From positions 93,122 to 126,802 of the forward strand of contig JABBBT010000057.1 of NCBI GenBank assembly GCA_018607365.1: DNA of 33,681 nucleotides, read 5' to 3'. Positions 17,265 through 27,985 of the stretch are shown one piece after another. How positions within the stretch are numbered: the first letter of the stretch is position 1; each line of letters starts with the position of its first letter. This DNA comes from SAR86 cluster bacterium. GTDB lineage: Bacteria > Pseudomonadota > Gammaproteobacteria > Magnimaribacterales > D2472. The notes beneath the pieces were generated by a model. That model was not told the DNA's origin and did not search any database. It saw only the letters and a program-made list of their open reading frames with translations. The translations under genes and the position numbers were made by a program.

Positions 17265-18094
17265 AGGTTCTCCAAAACTCCTAGTATATTTTCTTGAAGC
17301 GGGTCTGCTATAAGATCGATCTCAAAACGAATTATAGATTCATCAATTTTTTTAATTTCACCCACAGCACCAATCAATAAGCCTCTTGGATATACTCCAC
17401 CCATGCCTGAGGAAAAAAATTTCTGGCCTTGTTTGATTTCTTCAGGCCAGAGCAATGTGCTATAAGTACAATAAATTTTTCCGGTGGTCCCGTTACCTTC
17501 TGCATTGCAGAAATAGTTTTCTGATTCAACCGGAATAACATGGGATTCATCTGTTAAAAGTAGAACTTCTAGAAAATTATTGTTATGAATGATTTGACCA
17601 AGAATACCAGAACTATTGATTACAGGACTACCAATAAACTCAATACTAGGTTTATTAAAAATTTCAATAAATACTCTATGCTGACTGCAACAAAAATAAA
17701 GCTGAGTATCAAAAAACTTAATTTTTGCAAGATAAAAAATATCATCTAAACCATTCTTGATTATAAAAGCTTCAATAAGTTGGTCATTTGCAAAAAAATT
17801 AGAATCTTTAGAAATTATAAAATTAGCGAGATGACTTTCGTCTAGTGCCAATTTAAGTTCTTTGTTCTCTTTTATTAAATATGCTTTGTATGAGGATAGC
17901 TCGTAAATATATAAAATTGGATCTATTGCTAATTTCTTTAAAACATAAGAAGTGGATATCTCAAAAGACTTATATGTATTTTTAATGCCCTCAAAACTCT
18001 TATAAGTCGTGTCTAGGTAAAGGAAAAGGGCTGAAAAAGAAATTAATAAAAATGATAGTGTTTTAGAGCCTCTTGTGGGTGCTACCCTTGACAT
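17261..18094 (-). CDS. mreC: MreC, rod-shape periplasmic scaffold
   Basis: 277 residues. An N-terminal membrane helix (about 12-30), a coiled-coil stretch (about 60-95, YKAYLIKENKELKLALDES) and a C-terminal beta domain form the MreC layout. Typical blocks are SSGILGQIIHNNNFLEVLLLTDESHVIPV and FFSSGMGGVYPRGLLIGAVGEI. MreC links cytoplasmic MreB to periplasmic peptidoglycan synthases. It starts 6 bases after the mreB stop and overlaps mreD by 4. It is a little shorter than the E. coli protein because the C-terminal tail is lost. Confidence 0.95.
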   Translation of the reverse strand: MSRVAPTRGSKTLSFLLISFSALFLYLDTTYKSFEGIKNTYKSFEISTSYVLKKLAIDPILYIYELSSYKAYLIKENKELKLALDESHLANFIISKDSNFFANDQLIEAFIIKNGLDDIFYLAKIKFFDTQLYFCCSQHRVFIEIFNKPSIEFIGSPVINSSGILGQIIHNNNFLEVLLLTDESHVIPVESENYFCNAEGNGTTGKIYCTYSTLLWPEEIKQGQKFFSSGMGGVYPRGLLIGAVGEIKKIDESIIRFEIDLIADPLQENILGVLENL

Positions 18095-18100
18095 AGTCTT

Positions 18101-19505
<1,405 letters not shown>

Positions 19506-19509
<4 letters not shown>

Positions 19510-20957
19510 GTATTCAATACAAAAGTATTAAAAACCTTACTAGCATGCTTCAAAATAAAGAGATTTCTCATAAGGAACTTATTAATGAAACTTTTACATT
19601 AATAGAATCTAAAATGGATCTGAATGCATTCATAACCTTAAACAAAGATGCGGCAATTGAAAAAGCAACTTTACTTGATAGCAAGAAAAATGATTCATCA
19701 TTAGCAGGAATACCAATTGCTCAGAAGGATCTATTTTGTACTAAAGATTTAAGAACAACTTGTGGCTCTAATATGCTATCAAGCTTCATACCTCCATACT
19801 CAGCTACCGTTATCTCTAACCTTGAAAATGCTGGATGTATTTCAGTTGGAAAGACTAATATGGATGAGTTTGCTATGGGCTCTTCTAATGAGACAAGTTT
19901 TTATGGAAATGTTGAAAACCCATGGGGCAAGAATCTTGTTCCAGGTGGAAGTTCTGGGGGCTCGGCATCTGCTGTTTCTAGTGGCATAGTTCCAGCAGCA
20001 ACTGGCACTGATACTGGCGGGTCAATCAGACAACCTGCTTCTTTATGCGGGATTACTGGCTTAAAACCAACATATGGAAGAATATCAAGATGGGGAATGA
20101 TTGCTTTTGCATCAAGCCTAGACCAGGCTGGACCAATGGCCAGAACAGCTGAAGATTGTGCAATTTTACTGAATGAAATGTGCTCGCATGACATAAAAGA
20201 TACAACATCATTAAATGAACATATTCCTGATTTTACTAAAGATATTGAGCAACCAATTAAGGGAATGAAAATAGGCATTGTAAAGGAATTTGATCTTTCA
20301 AAACTTGATAGTGAGGTTGTAAAAATTTTTGAAGAATCAAAAAAACACTATGAATCTTTAGGAGCAGAATTTATAGAGATATCACTTCCAAATATTTCAT
20401 TATCTGTGCCTACTTATTATGTCGTCGCGCCAGCTGAATGTTCATCAAACCTTTCAAGATTTGATGGAGTGAAATTTGGAAAAAGATGTGATGACCCAAA
20501 AAACTTAGAAGATTTATATATCAGAACAAGATCGGAAGGCTTTGGCGATGAGGTTAAGAGAAGAATACTTATTGGGTCTTATGTTTTATCAGCAGGATTC
20601 TATGATGCATATTATAAAAAAGCTCAACAGGTAAGAAGACTAATTAAAAATGATTTTGATGAGGCATTTTTAAAAGTTGATGTTCTGATGTCCCCAACTA
20701 CTAGAGGGCCTGCATTTGAAGCTGGATCAAAAGGAAGTGATCCTATCCAAATGTATCTAGAAGATTTATTTACGATTCCTGCAAACTTAGCAGGGCTTCC
20801 GGCCCTATCAATCCCAAATGGGTTTGTTGATAACAAGCCGATAGGCCTCCAATTGATCGGTAATTTCCTTGAAGAAAGCAAACTTCTTCAGTTCGCACAT
20901 AATTTTCAAAAAACAACAGACTACCACCTTAAAACACCAAGTGGAGAAAATATATAA
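19506..20957 (+). CDS. gatA: GatA, amidotransferase glutaminase subunit
   Basis: 483 residues. Releases ammonia from glutamine, which then passes to GatB to convert misacylated Glu-tRNA(Gln) or Asp-tRNA(Asn). The amidase-signature triad is complete: Lys74 (IAQKDLF), the cis-Ser149 (PGGSSGGSA) and the nucleophile Ser173 (DTGGSIRQP). The C-terminus is normal for the family. It overlaps gatC by 4 bases, and its TAA stop shares one base with the gatB ATG. Confidence 0.98.
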
Positions 20958-22387
20958 TGAGCTGGCAAACCGTTATAGGGTTAGAGATACACGTTCAATT
21001 ATCTACCAACTCTAAGTTATTTTCTGGGGGATCTACCGGCTTTGGTGCTGAACCAAATACTCATGTTGATCTTATAGATATGGGGCTTCCTGGGGTCCTG
21101 CCTGTTGCAAATAGAGAAGCATTTTATAAAGCCATTCGTTTTGGTTTAGCTACAAATGCTGAAATAAACCAAACGTCATCTTTCGATAGAAAAAATTACT
21201 TTTATCCAGATTTGCCAAAGGGATATCAGATCACTCAAATGGCAATGCCTATAGTTGGTAAAGGTTCAATAAAAATTGACGTGGATGGTTCTGAAAAAGT
21301 TATCAATATTACAAGGGCTCATTTAGAAGAGGATGCTGGCAAATCGATCCATGATTTGTTTGATGGCGAAACCGGTGTTGATTTAAACCGAGCTGGAACG
21401 CCATTATTAGAGATAGTTTCAGAGCCTGAAATATCAAATGCTAAAGAAGCTGTTGCATATTTCAAAGCGGTAAGACAACTTGTAACATTTTTAGATATAT
21501 GTGATGGCAATATGGCTCAAGGATCTATGAGGTGCGATGTTAATGTTTCTATTAAAAAAGAAGCTGACGAGGAGCTTGGTACAAGAGCAGAGATTAAAAA
21601 TATTAATTCTTTCAAATTTATAGAAAGAGCAATTAATTTTGAAATTGAAAGACAAATAAGAATAATTGAATCTGGGAAATCTGTAGTTCAAGAAACAAGA
21701 CTTTACGATAGTGTTAAAAATGAAACAAGATCTATGAGATCAAAAGAAGAAGCTAATGATTACAGGTACTTTCCCTGCCCTGATCTTCTTCCTGTCGTAA
21801 TATCAGATGATGAATTTAATGATATAAAAAATAACCTGCCTGAGCTGCCAGATGAAAAAGAAAAAAGATATATATTAGAAGCTAATTTAGAAGAAGCAGA
21901 AGCAAAAATAATTTCTTCCTCTAAAACTATGGCTAATATGTTTGAAGAAGCATGTTCAAAAACCAATGACTCAAAATTAGTCGCGAATTGGTTAGTTGGA
22001 GATGTGAGTGCGCTTTTAAATAGTGACAATATTGATATTGAAGAGTCAAAACTAAGCTCAAATAATTTTGCTATTCTTATTGAAAGAATTTCAGATAAGA
22101 CCATTTCAGGCAAAATAGCTAAATCTATCTTGGAAGAAGTTTGGGAGTCAGGTGATGATGTCGATAATATAATTAAAGACAAAGGGCTTGTTCAGATTCA
22201 AGATGAGTCTGTTTTAGAAGAAATTGCTCAAAGAATTATTAATAACAACCTGTCACAAGTAGAAGCCTATAAAGGTGGTAAAGATAAACTTTTTGGTTTC
22301 TTTGTTGGTCAAGTAATGAAAGAAACGCAAGGCAAGGCTAACCCTAAAAGCGTAAATGATATTCTTAAAAACCTTTTAAATAGCTAA
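20957..22387 (+). CDS. gatB: GatB, amidotransferase tRNA-binding subunit
   Basis: 476 residues. Activates the misacylated tRNA with ATP and performs transamidation. The N-terminal catalytic cradle carries GLEIHVQLSTNSKLFSG, DLIDMGLPGVLPVAN and FDRKNYFYPDLPKGYQITQ; a helical segment and a YqeY-like tail (about 330-476) follow. Whether the enzyme serves Gln, Asn or both cannot be told from this window; that depends on whether glnS and asnS exist elsewhere. It ends one base short of the convergent MaoC-like gene. Confidence 0.98.
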   Translation: MSWQTVIGLEIHVQLSTNSKLFSGGSTGFGAEPNTHVDLIDMGLPGVLPVANREAFYKAIRFGLATNAEINQTSSFDRKNYFYPDLPKGYQITQMAMPIVGKGSIKIDVDGSEKVINITRAHLEEDAGKSIHDLFDGETGVDLNRAGTPLLEIVSEPEISNAKEAVAYFKAVRQLVTFLDICDGNMAQGSMRCDVNVSIKKEADEELGTRAEIKNINSFKFIERAINFEIERQIRIIESGKSVVQETRLYDSVKNETRSMRSKEEANDYRYFPCPDLLPVVISDDEFNDIKNNLPELPDEKEKRYILEANLEEAEAKIISSSKTMANMFEEACSKTNDSKLVANWLVGDVSALLNSDNIDIEESKLSSNNFAILIERISDKTISGKIAKSILEEVWESGDDVDNIIKDKGLVQIQDESVLEEIAQRIINNNLSQVEAYKGGKDKLFGFFVGQVMKETQGKANPKSVNDILKNLLNS

Positions 22388-22388
22388 A

Positions 22389-22850
22389 CTAAATAATAAA
22401 CAAACTTAATGTTTCAGCTATATAGGCTGGTTTTTCCACGCCTTTGATTTCCATAGTCACTTTAGTCTTAGCAAGAAATTGTCCTGGATTTTTTTCAGAA
22501 ATGTCCAAACATTCCATTCTTATTCTAACTTCTGAATCAACCGGAACTGGACTTAAGAATCTTACCTTATCTAAGCCATAGTTTAGACCCATTTTTGTTC
22601 CCTCAAGAACTAGACCCATTTCTTGATCGAATGGTATTCCTGCAGCTAAAGATAAAGAAAGAAACCCATGAGCAATAGTAGAACCAAAAACTGGTGTTGC
22701 TTGCACAGGGTCAACATGTATAAATTGATTATCTAGAGTAGCTTCAGCAAATTTATTAATTCTTTCTTGGTCAACTTTTACCCAATCTGATAGCCCTACC
22801 TCTGTTCCGATAACTGTTTCAATCTCTGATGGTTTTACTATTTTAAGCAT
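22389..22850 (-). CDS. MaoC-like (R)-specific enoyl-CoA hydratase/dehydratase
   Basis: 153 residues from the ATG at 22850, chosen because a GGAG Shine-Dalgarno lies 7 bases upstream; the ATG at 22883 would give a longer overlap with the synthetase gene. It has a hot-dog fold hydratase signature: the catalytic Asp and His in ATLDNQFIHVD and the following FGSTIAHGFLSLSL. Such enzymes hydrate trans-2-enoyl-CoA to (R)-3-hydroxyacyl-CoA. The gene overlaps the acyl-CoA synthetase by 8 bases, so the two are probably one unit in fatty-acid activation or breakdown. The exact substrate cannot be read from sequence. Confidence 0.88.
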   Translation of the reverse strand: MLKIVKPSEIETVIGTEVGLSDWVKVDQERINKFAEATLDNQFIHVDPVQATPVFGSTIAHGFLSLSLAAGIPFDQEMGLVLEGTKMGLNYGLDKVRFLSPVPVDSEVRIRMECLDISEKNPGQFLAKTKVTMEIKGVEKPAYIAETLSLFII

Positions 22851-24468
22851 TTTTATTCTCCATGTAATAATTGGTATATTCATCTCTTAATTCAAACTTT
22901 TGAAGTTTTCCTGTAGCACCATGAGGTAACTCTTTTAAGAAAATTATTTCATCAGGAAGCCACCATTTTGCAACTTTAGAAGCTAAGAAATCTAATATAC
23001 TTTGTTTATCAATCTCCTCGCCAGTATTTGTAACTATGAATAGCATTGGCCTCTCGTCCCATTTAGGATGTGGTATACCTACAACACAAGCCTCTGCTAC
23101 TTCAGGATGTCCAAATGCTGCATTCTCAAGATCAATAGAGCTGATCCACTCTCCTCCCGATTTAATAACATCTTTTGCTCTATCCTTAATAGTCATATAA
23201 CCATCTTGGTCAAGAACGGATATATCTCCAGTATCAAACCAGCCGTCTTTATCTACAGCATCATTTTCTGCCTTAAAGTATTTCTGAAGAATCCATGGAC
23301 CTCTTACTAAAAGATGTCCTTGTGATTCTCCATCATGTGGCAAATCATTCCCAGCATCATCAACAACTTTTAATTCAACACCATAAATAGGCTTACCTTG
23401 TTTAAGCTGAATTGCATATTTTTCTTCTTTGCTCATACTCTCCATTTCTAAGGTAGGAACATTAGTAGTTCCTAGTGGACTCATTTCTGTCATGCCCCAT
23501 GCATGAATAACATTGACATCATGAACCTCATCAAACTCTTGAAGAGTAGATAAAGAAAGAGCGGATCCTCCAATAATAGTATTTTTAACTGAACTTAAAA
23601 TCTTATTATTTTCTCTACAGTAAGCCAGCAATCCCATCCATATTGTAGGGACACCAAATGCCAAAGAGACATCTTCTCTATCAATTAAATCAAAGAGAGG
23701 CTCTCCTTCCATTTGCATACCAGGCATCACAAGCTTTAGTCCAAACATAGGCCCATAGTAAGGAATGCCCCATGCAAGCACATGAAATAAAGGAACTACC
23801 ATCAAAATACTATCACTTGGTTTAATAAGCATTGCTGTCAGAGAGGCTTGAGCATGAAGAATATTAGACTTATGGGAATAGAGAACTCCTTTTGGATTTC
23901 CTGTAGTACCTGATGTATAACATAGAGCACAAGCTGCATCATCTTTTAGCTGAGGCCATTCGTAATTCTCATCTCCATCTTCGATGTAAGATTCGTATGA
24001 GATAGCATTTTTCAATTGAGTATCTGGCATTTCAGATTGATCACATAAGATAATGTATTTTTCTACCGTGTTTAATTGATCTTTTAATGCCTCTAGGATT
24101 GGAACAAAAGGAGCCTCAACAAAAATAATTTTATCTTCTGCGTGATTAATAATATATACAGCTTGCTCAGGATGAAGTCTAAAATTAAGAGTATGGGTAA
24201 CAGCACCCATGCCAGAAATACCATAATACATTTCTAAATGTCTGTATGTATTTAACGCTAAAGTAGCTATAACATCACCTTCTTTATAACCATCTTTTAC
24301 CAAGGCGGATGCTAATTTTCTTGATCTAATACATACCTCATCATAATTTGTTCTGTGAATATCACCAGAAACCATTCTACTTATAACTTCTGTTTCTGGA
24401 TGAAATTGTTTAGCGTGCTCGATGATGCTCGCTACATTTGGTGACCATTTTTGCATATCTCCAATCAT
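22843..24468 (-). CDS. Fatty-acyl-CoA synthetase, AlkK-like
   Basis: 541 residues, an ANL-superfamily adenylating enzyme. The P-loop-like YTSGTTGNPKGVLYSH (A3), GWFDTGDISVLDQDGYM (A7) and DRAKDVIKSGGEWIS (A8) are intact. The C-terminal lobe ends with the catalytic lysine region PHGATGKLQK. The N-terminal pattern MIGDMQKWSP... and the RHLEMYYGISGMGAVTHTLN block resemble medium/long-chain ligases such as AlkK. Start supported by GGGGAG just upstream and a good promoter at 24502-24531. Forms an operon with the MaoC-like gene. Likely substrate is a medium- or long-chain fatty acid, by inference. Confidence 0.9.
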   Translation of the reverse strand: MIGDMQKWSPNVASIIEHAKQFHPETEVISRMVSGDIHRTNYDEVCIRSRKLASALVKDGYKEGDVIATLALNTYRHLEMYYGISGMGAVTHTLNFRLHPEQAVYIINHAEDKIIFVEAPFVPILEALKDQLNTVEKYIILCDQSEMPDTQLKNAISYESYIEDGDENYEWPQLKDDAACALCYTSGTTGNPKGVLYSHKSNILHAQASLTAMLIKPSDSILMVVPLFHVLAWGIPYYGPMFGLKLVMPGMQMEGEPLFDLIDREDVSLAFGVPTIWMGLLAYCRENNKILSSVKNTIIGGSALSLSTLQEFDEVHDVNVIHAWGMTEMSPLGTTNVPTLEMESMSKEEKYAIQLKQGKPIYGVELKVVDDAGNDLPHDGESQGHLLVRGPWILQKYFKAENDAVDKDGWFDTGDISVLDQDGYMTIKDRAKDVIKSGGEWISSIDLENAAFGHPEVAEACVVGIPHPKWDERPMLFIVTNTGEEIDKQSILDFLASKVAKWWLPDEIIFLKELPHGATGKLQKFELRDEYTNYYMENKNA

Positions 24469-24501
24469 TGGATTCTCCCCTATAAAAATCGTTTGATTTA
24501 A

Positions 24502-24531
24502 ATTATATAAGAAGCAACAATGAAATGTTAA
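24502..24531 (-). promoter_or_regulatory. Sigma-70 promoter for the acyl-CoA synthetase operon
   Basis: Minus strand: -35 TTAACA (five of six) at 24526-24531, an 18-base spacer and a perfect -10 TATAAT at 24502-24507. The start is predicted near 24495, giving a short leader with the GGGGAG ribosome-binding site. One of the better promoters in the window. Confidence 0.6.
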
Positions 24532-24560
24532 AAATAATTAAGGTAATTACGAGTTCAACA

Positions 24561-26042
24561 ATGTTAGAAAATGCTCTTGGAATTGATTTCCAAAATACAT
24601 TTGCTAAAGACCTAGAGGGTCTTTACAAAGAAACTACTGCATCTGTAAATCCATCAGCAGAAATGCTCTTAGTAAATGAAAGTTTAGCCTTAGAACTAGG
24701 CATTGGTTTGGATAAACTTTATTCAAAGAATGCTTTTGATATATTCTCAGGTAACAAAAAACCTTTTAACTCAATAACTTTAGCTCAAGCTTATTCAGGT
24801 CATCAATTTGGTCATTTTAATCCAAACCTTGGAGACGGAAGAGCATTACTTCTTGGAGAGGTTTTAAATATAAAGGGAGAATTAAGAGATATTCAACTGA
24901 AAGGGTCAGGTCCAACTCCATTTTCAAGAAGAGGTGATGGTAAATCAGCACTTGGTCCTGTTCTAAGAGAATACTTAGTAAGTGAGTCCATGTATGCATT
25001 AGGGATCCCCTCAACCAGAGCTTTGGCCGTAATTAAGACTGGTGAGCAAGTTAAAAGAGACAAAAGCCTCCCAGGAGGATTAATGACCAGAGTTGCTTCA
25101 AGCCATATTAGGATTGGTACTTTTGAATATGCTAGTCTTCAGAATGATACTAAGCTATTACAAAAATTAGCCGACTATTCAATATCTAGGCATTTTCCAG
25201 ATACAGCAAATGTTGAAAATCCCTACCTTGCTCTTTTTGCAGCTATCTGCAATCAACAGGCCTCTTTGATTGCAAACTGGATGAGTATTGGTTTTATTCA
25301 TGGGGTGATGAATACAGACAATATGAGTATCTCTGGAGAGACAATTGATTATGGTCCATGCGCATTCATGAATGCATACAACCCAAAAACAGTATTCAGT
25401 TCAATCGATACTCAGGGTAGATACGCATACCAAAACCAGCCCTCAATTCTTACTTGGAACTTAACAAGACTTGCTGAGGCTTTGATTCCATTGGTTCACG
25501 ATAAAAAAGATGAATCAATAAAATTGCTTACTGAAGTGCTTCAACTTATCAAGCCGGTATATACAAATTATTGGTTAGTATTAATGCGTTCTAAAGTTGG
25601 TTTATCTAAAGAGGATCCAAAAGATTATGAGCTCATTATTAATTTATTAAATTTAATGGAAAAAAATAAAGTGGATTTTACTCTTTGCTTTAGGTTTCTT
25701 GCTAAGAGCTTAAATGGTAATAACAAACCGATTAGAAATATTTTTAAGGGAAGTAAAGAATTTGATTCCTGGTTAATGATTTGGCAAGAAAGAATTTCTC
25801 AAGAAGGTATGCCTGATGAAAAAATTTCTAATTCTATGGATGCGGTGAATCCTATTTATATTCCTAGAAACCATAATGTTGAAATTGCACTTCAAGCTGC
25901 TATTCAAGAAAATAATCTGGAGCCTTTTAAAAAGTTATTTTCTGTTATGCAAAATCCATATAAAGAAATTAGTGGCATGGAGGAATATTCGAACCCTATC
26001 AAGGGAAGTGATAGCTCCTACAAAACATTTTGTGGAACTTAA
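24561..26042 (+). CDS. selO: SelO (YdiU) protein adenylyltransferase, pseudokinase fold
   Basis: 493 residues from the ATG at 24561; an in-frame ATG at 24525 is possible but sits on the divergent promoter, and homologues usually begin shortly before the FxNTFAKxL block. SelO transfers AMP to protein Ser/Thr/Tyr and is linked to redox stress. Signature parts are SGHQFGHFNPNLGDGRALLLGE, IQLKGSGPTPFSRRGDGKSA, REYLVSESMYALGIPSTRAL and the metal-binding GVMNTDNMSISGETIDYGPCAFM. The protein ends YKTFCGT; the Cys near the end corresponds to the selenocysteine site of animal SelO. Stands alone as a transcription unit, with prmC convergent 26 bases away. Confidence 0.95.
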   Translation: MLENALGIDFQNTFAKDLEGLYKETTASVNPSAEMLLVNESLALELGIGLDKLYSKNAFDIFSGNKKPFNSITLAQAYSGHQFGHFNPNLGDGRALLLGEVLNIKGELRDIQLKGSGPTPFSRRGDGKSALGPVLREYLVSESMYALGIPSTRALAVIKTGEQVKRDKSLPGGLMTRVASSHIRIGTFEYASLQNDTKLLQKLADYSISRHFPDTANVENPYLALFAAICNQQASLIANWMSIGFIHGVMNTDNMSISGETIDYGPCAFMNAYNPKTVFSSIDTQGRYAYQNQPSILTWNLTRLAEALIPLVHDKKDESIKLLTEVLQLIKPVYTNYWLVLMRSKVGLSKEDPKDYELIINLLNLMEKNKVDFTLCFRFLAKSLNGNNKPIRNIFKGSKEFDSWLMIWQERISQEGMPDEKISNSMDAVNPIYIPRNHNVEIALQAAIQENNLEPFKKLFSVMQNPYKEISGMEEYSNPIKGSDSSYKTFCGT

Positions 26043-26068
26043 ATAAAGTTTAGATAAGATAAAGTAAA

Positions 26069-26899
26069 TTAATTACTCAATATGCCAATAGTTATTCTTG
26101 GGTGTGATTGGTGATCTTCAAGAGTTTCTATATTCTTAAATCCATTTTTTTTTAAAATTTCTGACACTTCCCTTTCTTGTTTATAACCATGTTCAAAAGC
26201 TAACATACCGCCTTTTAGTAGTTTTGAAGGTGCTTGTCTAGAAATAGTCTTAAAATCTGCAAGACCATTATCTAGAGCTGTTAAAGCCATAAGTGGCTCA
26301 TGATGTAAGTCTCGTAAATGCTTATCTTCAGAGCTAATGTATGGGGGATTACTTACAATTAAGTTACAAGAAGCATCTTCAATATTAGAAAGCCAGTCGG
26401 AATAAATTGTTGTGAAATTTTCTACCTTTAAATTATTTTTATTTTTATTAGCTACCTCTAGCGACTCTTTTGAAAAATCTAAACCATAAACTTTAATATG
26501 AGGGTTGTGAATAGCTAACGATATGCCTATACACCCTGAACCGGTTCCAGCATCAATAACTATTTCTCCACTTTGAAGATTTAATTTATTAATAAAATCA
26601 ACAAGAATTTCTGTTTCTGGTCTAGGTATTAATACTCTTGGGTCAACAAAAAAATTATTTCCATAAAAAGAAGACTTTTCTAAAATATAATCAAGTGGCA
26701 CTTCTTGTTTTTTTAAGGCAATGAATTGATTAATAGAGTTTTCTTCATCCTTGGACAGTGAATAATCATCTATATAAATTGAAACATCTGAAAGATGAAG
26801 TTTTTCTTTTAAATAAAAGATGAATTCTGTCGAAATATCTTTTTTACCTGGCCAGGTTTCAGTTATTTTATTTTTAAAAAAATTTATATTCTTTGACAA
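26069..26899 (-). CDS. prmC: PrmC (HemK), release-factor glutamine methyltransferase
   Basis: 276 residues from a TTG at 26899, directly after the prfA stop with no gap. No alternative Met lies near, and a GAG lies a few bases upstream. Methylates the glutamine of the GGQ motif of RF1 and RF2. SAM-binding motif I is VIDAGTGSGCIGISLAI, and the catalytic NPPY is in SNPPYIS. The N-terminal helical domain (about 1-90) recognises the release factor; the PRPETEILVD linker is present. Paired with prfA, its own substrate, as in most gammaproteobacteria. Confidence 0.96.
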   Translation of the reverse strand: MSKNINFFKNKITETWPGKKDISTEFIFYLKEKLHLSDVSIYIDDYSLSKDEENSINQFIALKKQEVPLDYILEKSSFYGNNFFVDPRVLIPRPETEILVDFINKLNLQSGEIVIDAGTGSGCIGISLAIHNPHIKVYGLDFSKESLEVANKNKNNLKVENFTTIYSDWLSNIEDASCNLIVSNPPYISSEDKHLRDLHHEPLMALTALDNGLADFKTISRQAPSKLLKGGMLAFEHGYKQEREVSEILKKNGFKNIETLEDHQSHPRITIGILSN

Positions 26900-27985
26900 T
26901 TACTCAGACTCTAATTGAGAAAGCATTGCTAGTTGATTTTCTGCTATTAATGCATCGCATATACTTTTGATATCTCCATCCATAATCTGATCTAAATTAT
27001 GTTGAGTTAGTTTAATCCTATGGTCGGTCATTCTACCTTGGGGAAAGTTATATGTTCTTATTTTCTCACTTCTGTCACCAGTACCTACGAGAATTTTTCT
27101 TTCACTAGCTATACTTTCTTGCTGACTCTCAATTTCCTGTTGCTTTAATTTGGAAGCAAGCAATGACAATGCTTTTTCTTTATTTTTATGTTGCGATCTT
27201 CCATCTTGACACTCAACAACAAGACCTGAAGGAATATGGGTAAGCCTTACCGCAGAATCTGTTTTATTGACATGCTGTCCACCTGCACCAGATGCCCTAA
27301 AGGTATCAACTCTAAGATCATTCTTATCTATAGCAATATCTTGAACTTCCTCTACCTCCGGCAATATCGCTACAGTACAAGTAGAAGTATGTATTCTTCC
27401 TTGAGATTCTGTTTCAGGAACTCTTTGAACCCTATGTACTCCAGATTCAAATTTTAGAACTTTAAAAACACCTTTACCCTCTAGTTGAGCGACTACTTCT
27501 TTGAGCCCTCCCTGTTCTGCTTGCTTAATGTCTATAACATCAAGATTCCACCCCTCTCTTTCAGCAAGTCTTGAATACATTCTAAAGAGGTCTCCAGCAA
27601 AAATTCCAGCTTCGTCTCCACCGGCGCCAGCTCTTATTTCTAAAAAAGCAGACCCGTCATCAGCAGAATCTTTGGGAAGTAACATTACCTTTAGCTCTTG
27701 CTCAAGAAGTTCAGGCTTCCCAGAAATCTCTTTCAGCTCATCCTCAGCTAAAGTTTTCATCTCCTCATCATCTGATTCCAAAATATCATGAGCATCTTTA
27801 ATCGACCCTGATACTTCATTGTATTCTTGAAATTTATCAACAATAGGTCTGAGATCAGCAAACTCTTTGTTTAGCAAAGTATACTTTTCGATATCTTTCA
27901 CGGTCTCTGAATCGATAAGAAGCATTTCTATTTCAGACAGTCTATTTTTAAGTTTATCCAACTTAATAGCCATTGAATCATGCAT
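26900..27985 (-). CDS. prfA: Peptide chain release factor 1
   Basis: 361 residues from the ATG at 27985 (E. coli RF1 is 360); that ATG overlaps the hemA stop by 8 bases and has AAGG about 10 bases upstream. The frame is open upstream to 28015 inside hemA, which I reject. The catalytic GGQ is at 235-237 (GAGGQHVNKTDSAVR), with Gln237 the PrmC target. The stop-codon recognition P-x-T motif reads PET at 190-192, marking RF1 and not RF2. Lies in hemA-prfA-prmC. Confidence 0.97.
   Translation of the reverse strand: MHDSMAIKLDKLKNRLSEIEMLLIDSETVKDIEKYTLLNKEFADLRPIVDKFQEYNEVSGSIKDAHDILESDDEEMKTLAEDELKEISGKPELLEQELKVMLLPKDSADDGSAFLEIRAGAGGDEAGIFAGDLFRMYSRLAEREGWNLDVIDIKQAEQGGLKEVVAQLEGKGVFKVLKFESGVHRVQRVPETESQGRIHTSTCTVAILPEVEEVQDIAIDKNDLRVDTFRASGAGGQHVNKTDSAVRLTHIPSGLVVECQDGRSQHKNKEKALSLLASKLKQQEIESQQESIASERKILVGTGDRSEKIRTYNFPQGRMTDHRIKLTQHNLDQIMDGDIKSICDALIAENQLAMLSQLESE

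Noticed and set aside
24493..24510. TTGATT and TATATA as a selO promoter
   Set aside because: The boxes are only about five to seven bases apart, too close for a sigma-70 promoter. The same stretch is better explained as the -10 of the divergent acyl-CoA synthetase promoter.
22389..26042. Recent horizontal transfer of the hydratase, ligase and selO genes
   Set aside because: No repeats, integrase or tRNA border, and base and codon use look like the neighbouring core genes.
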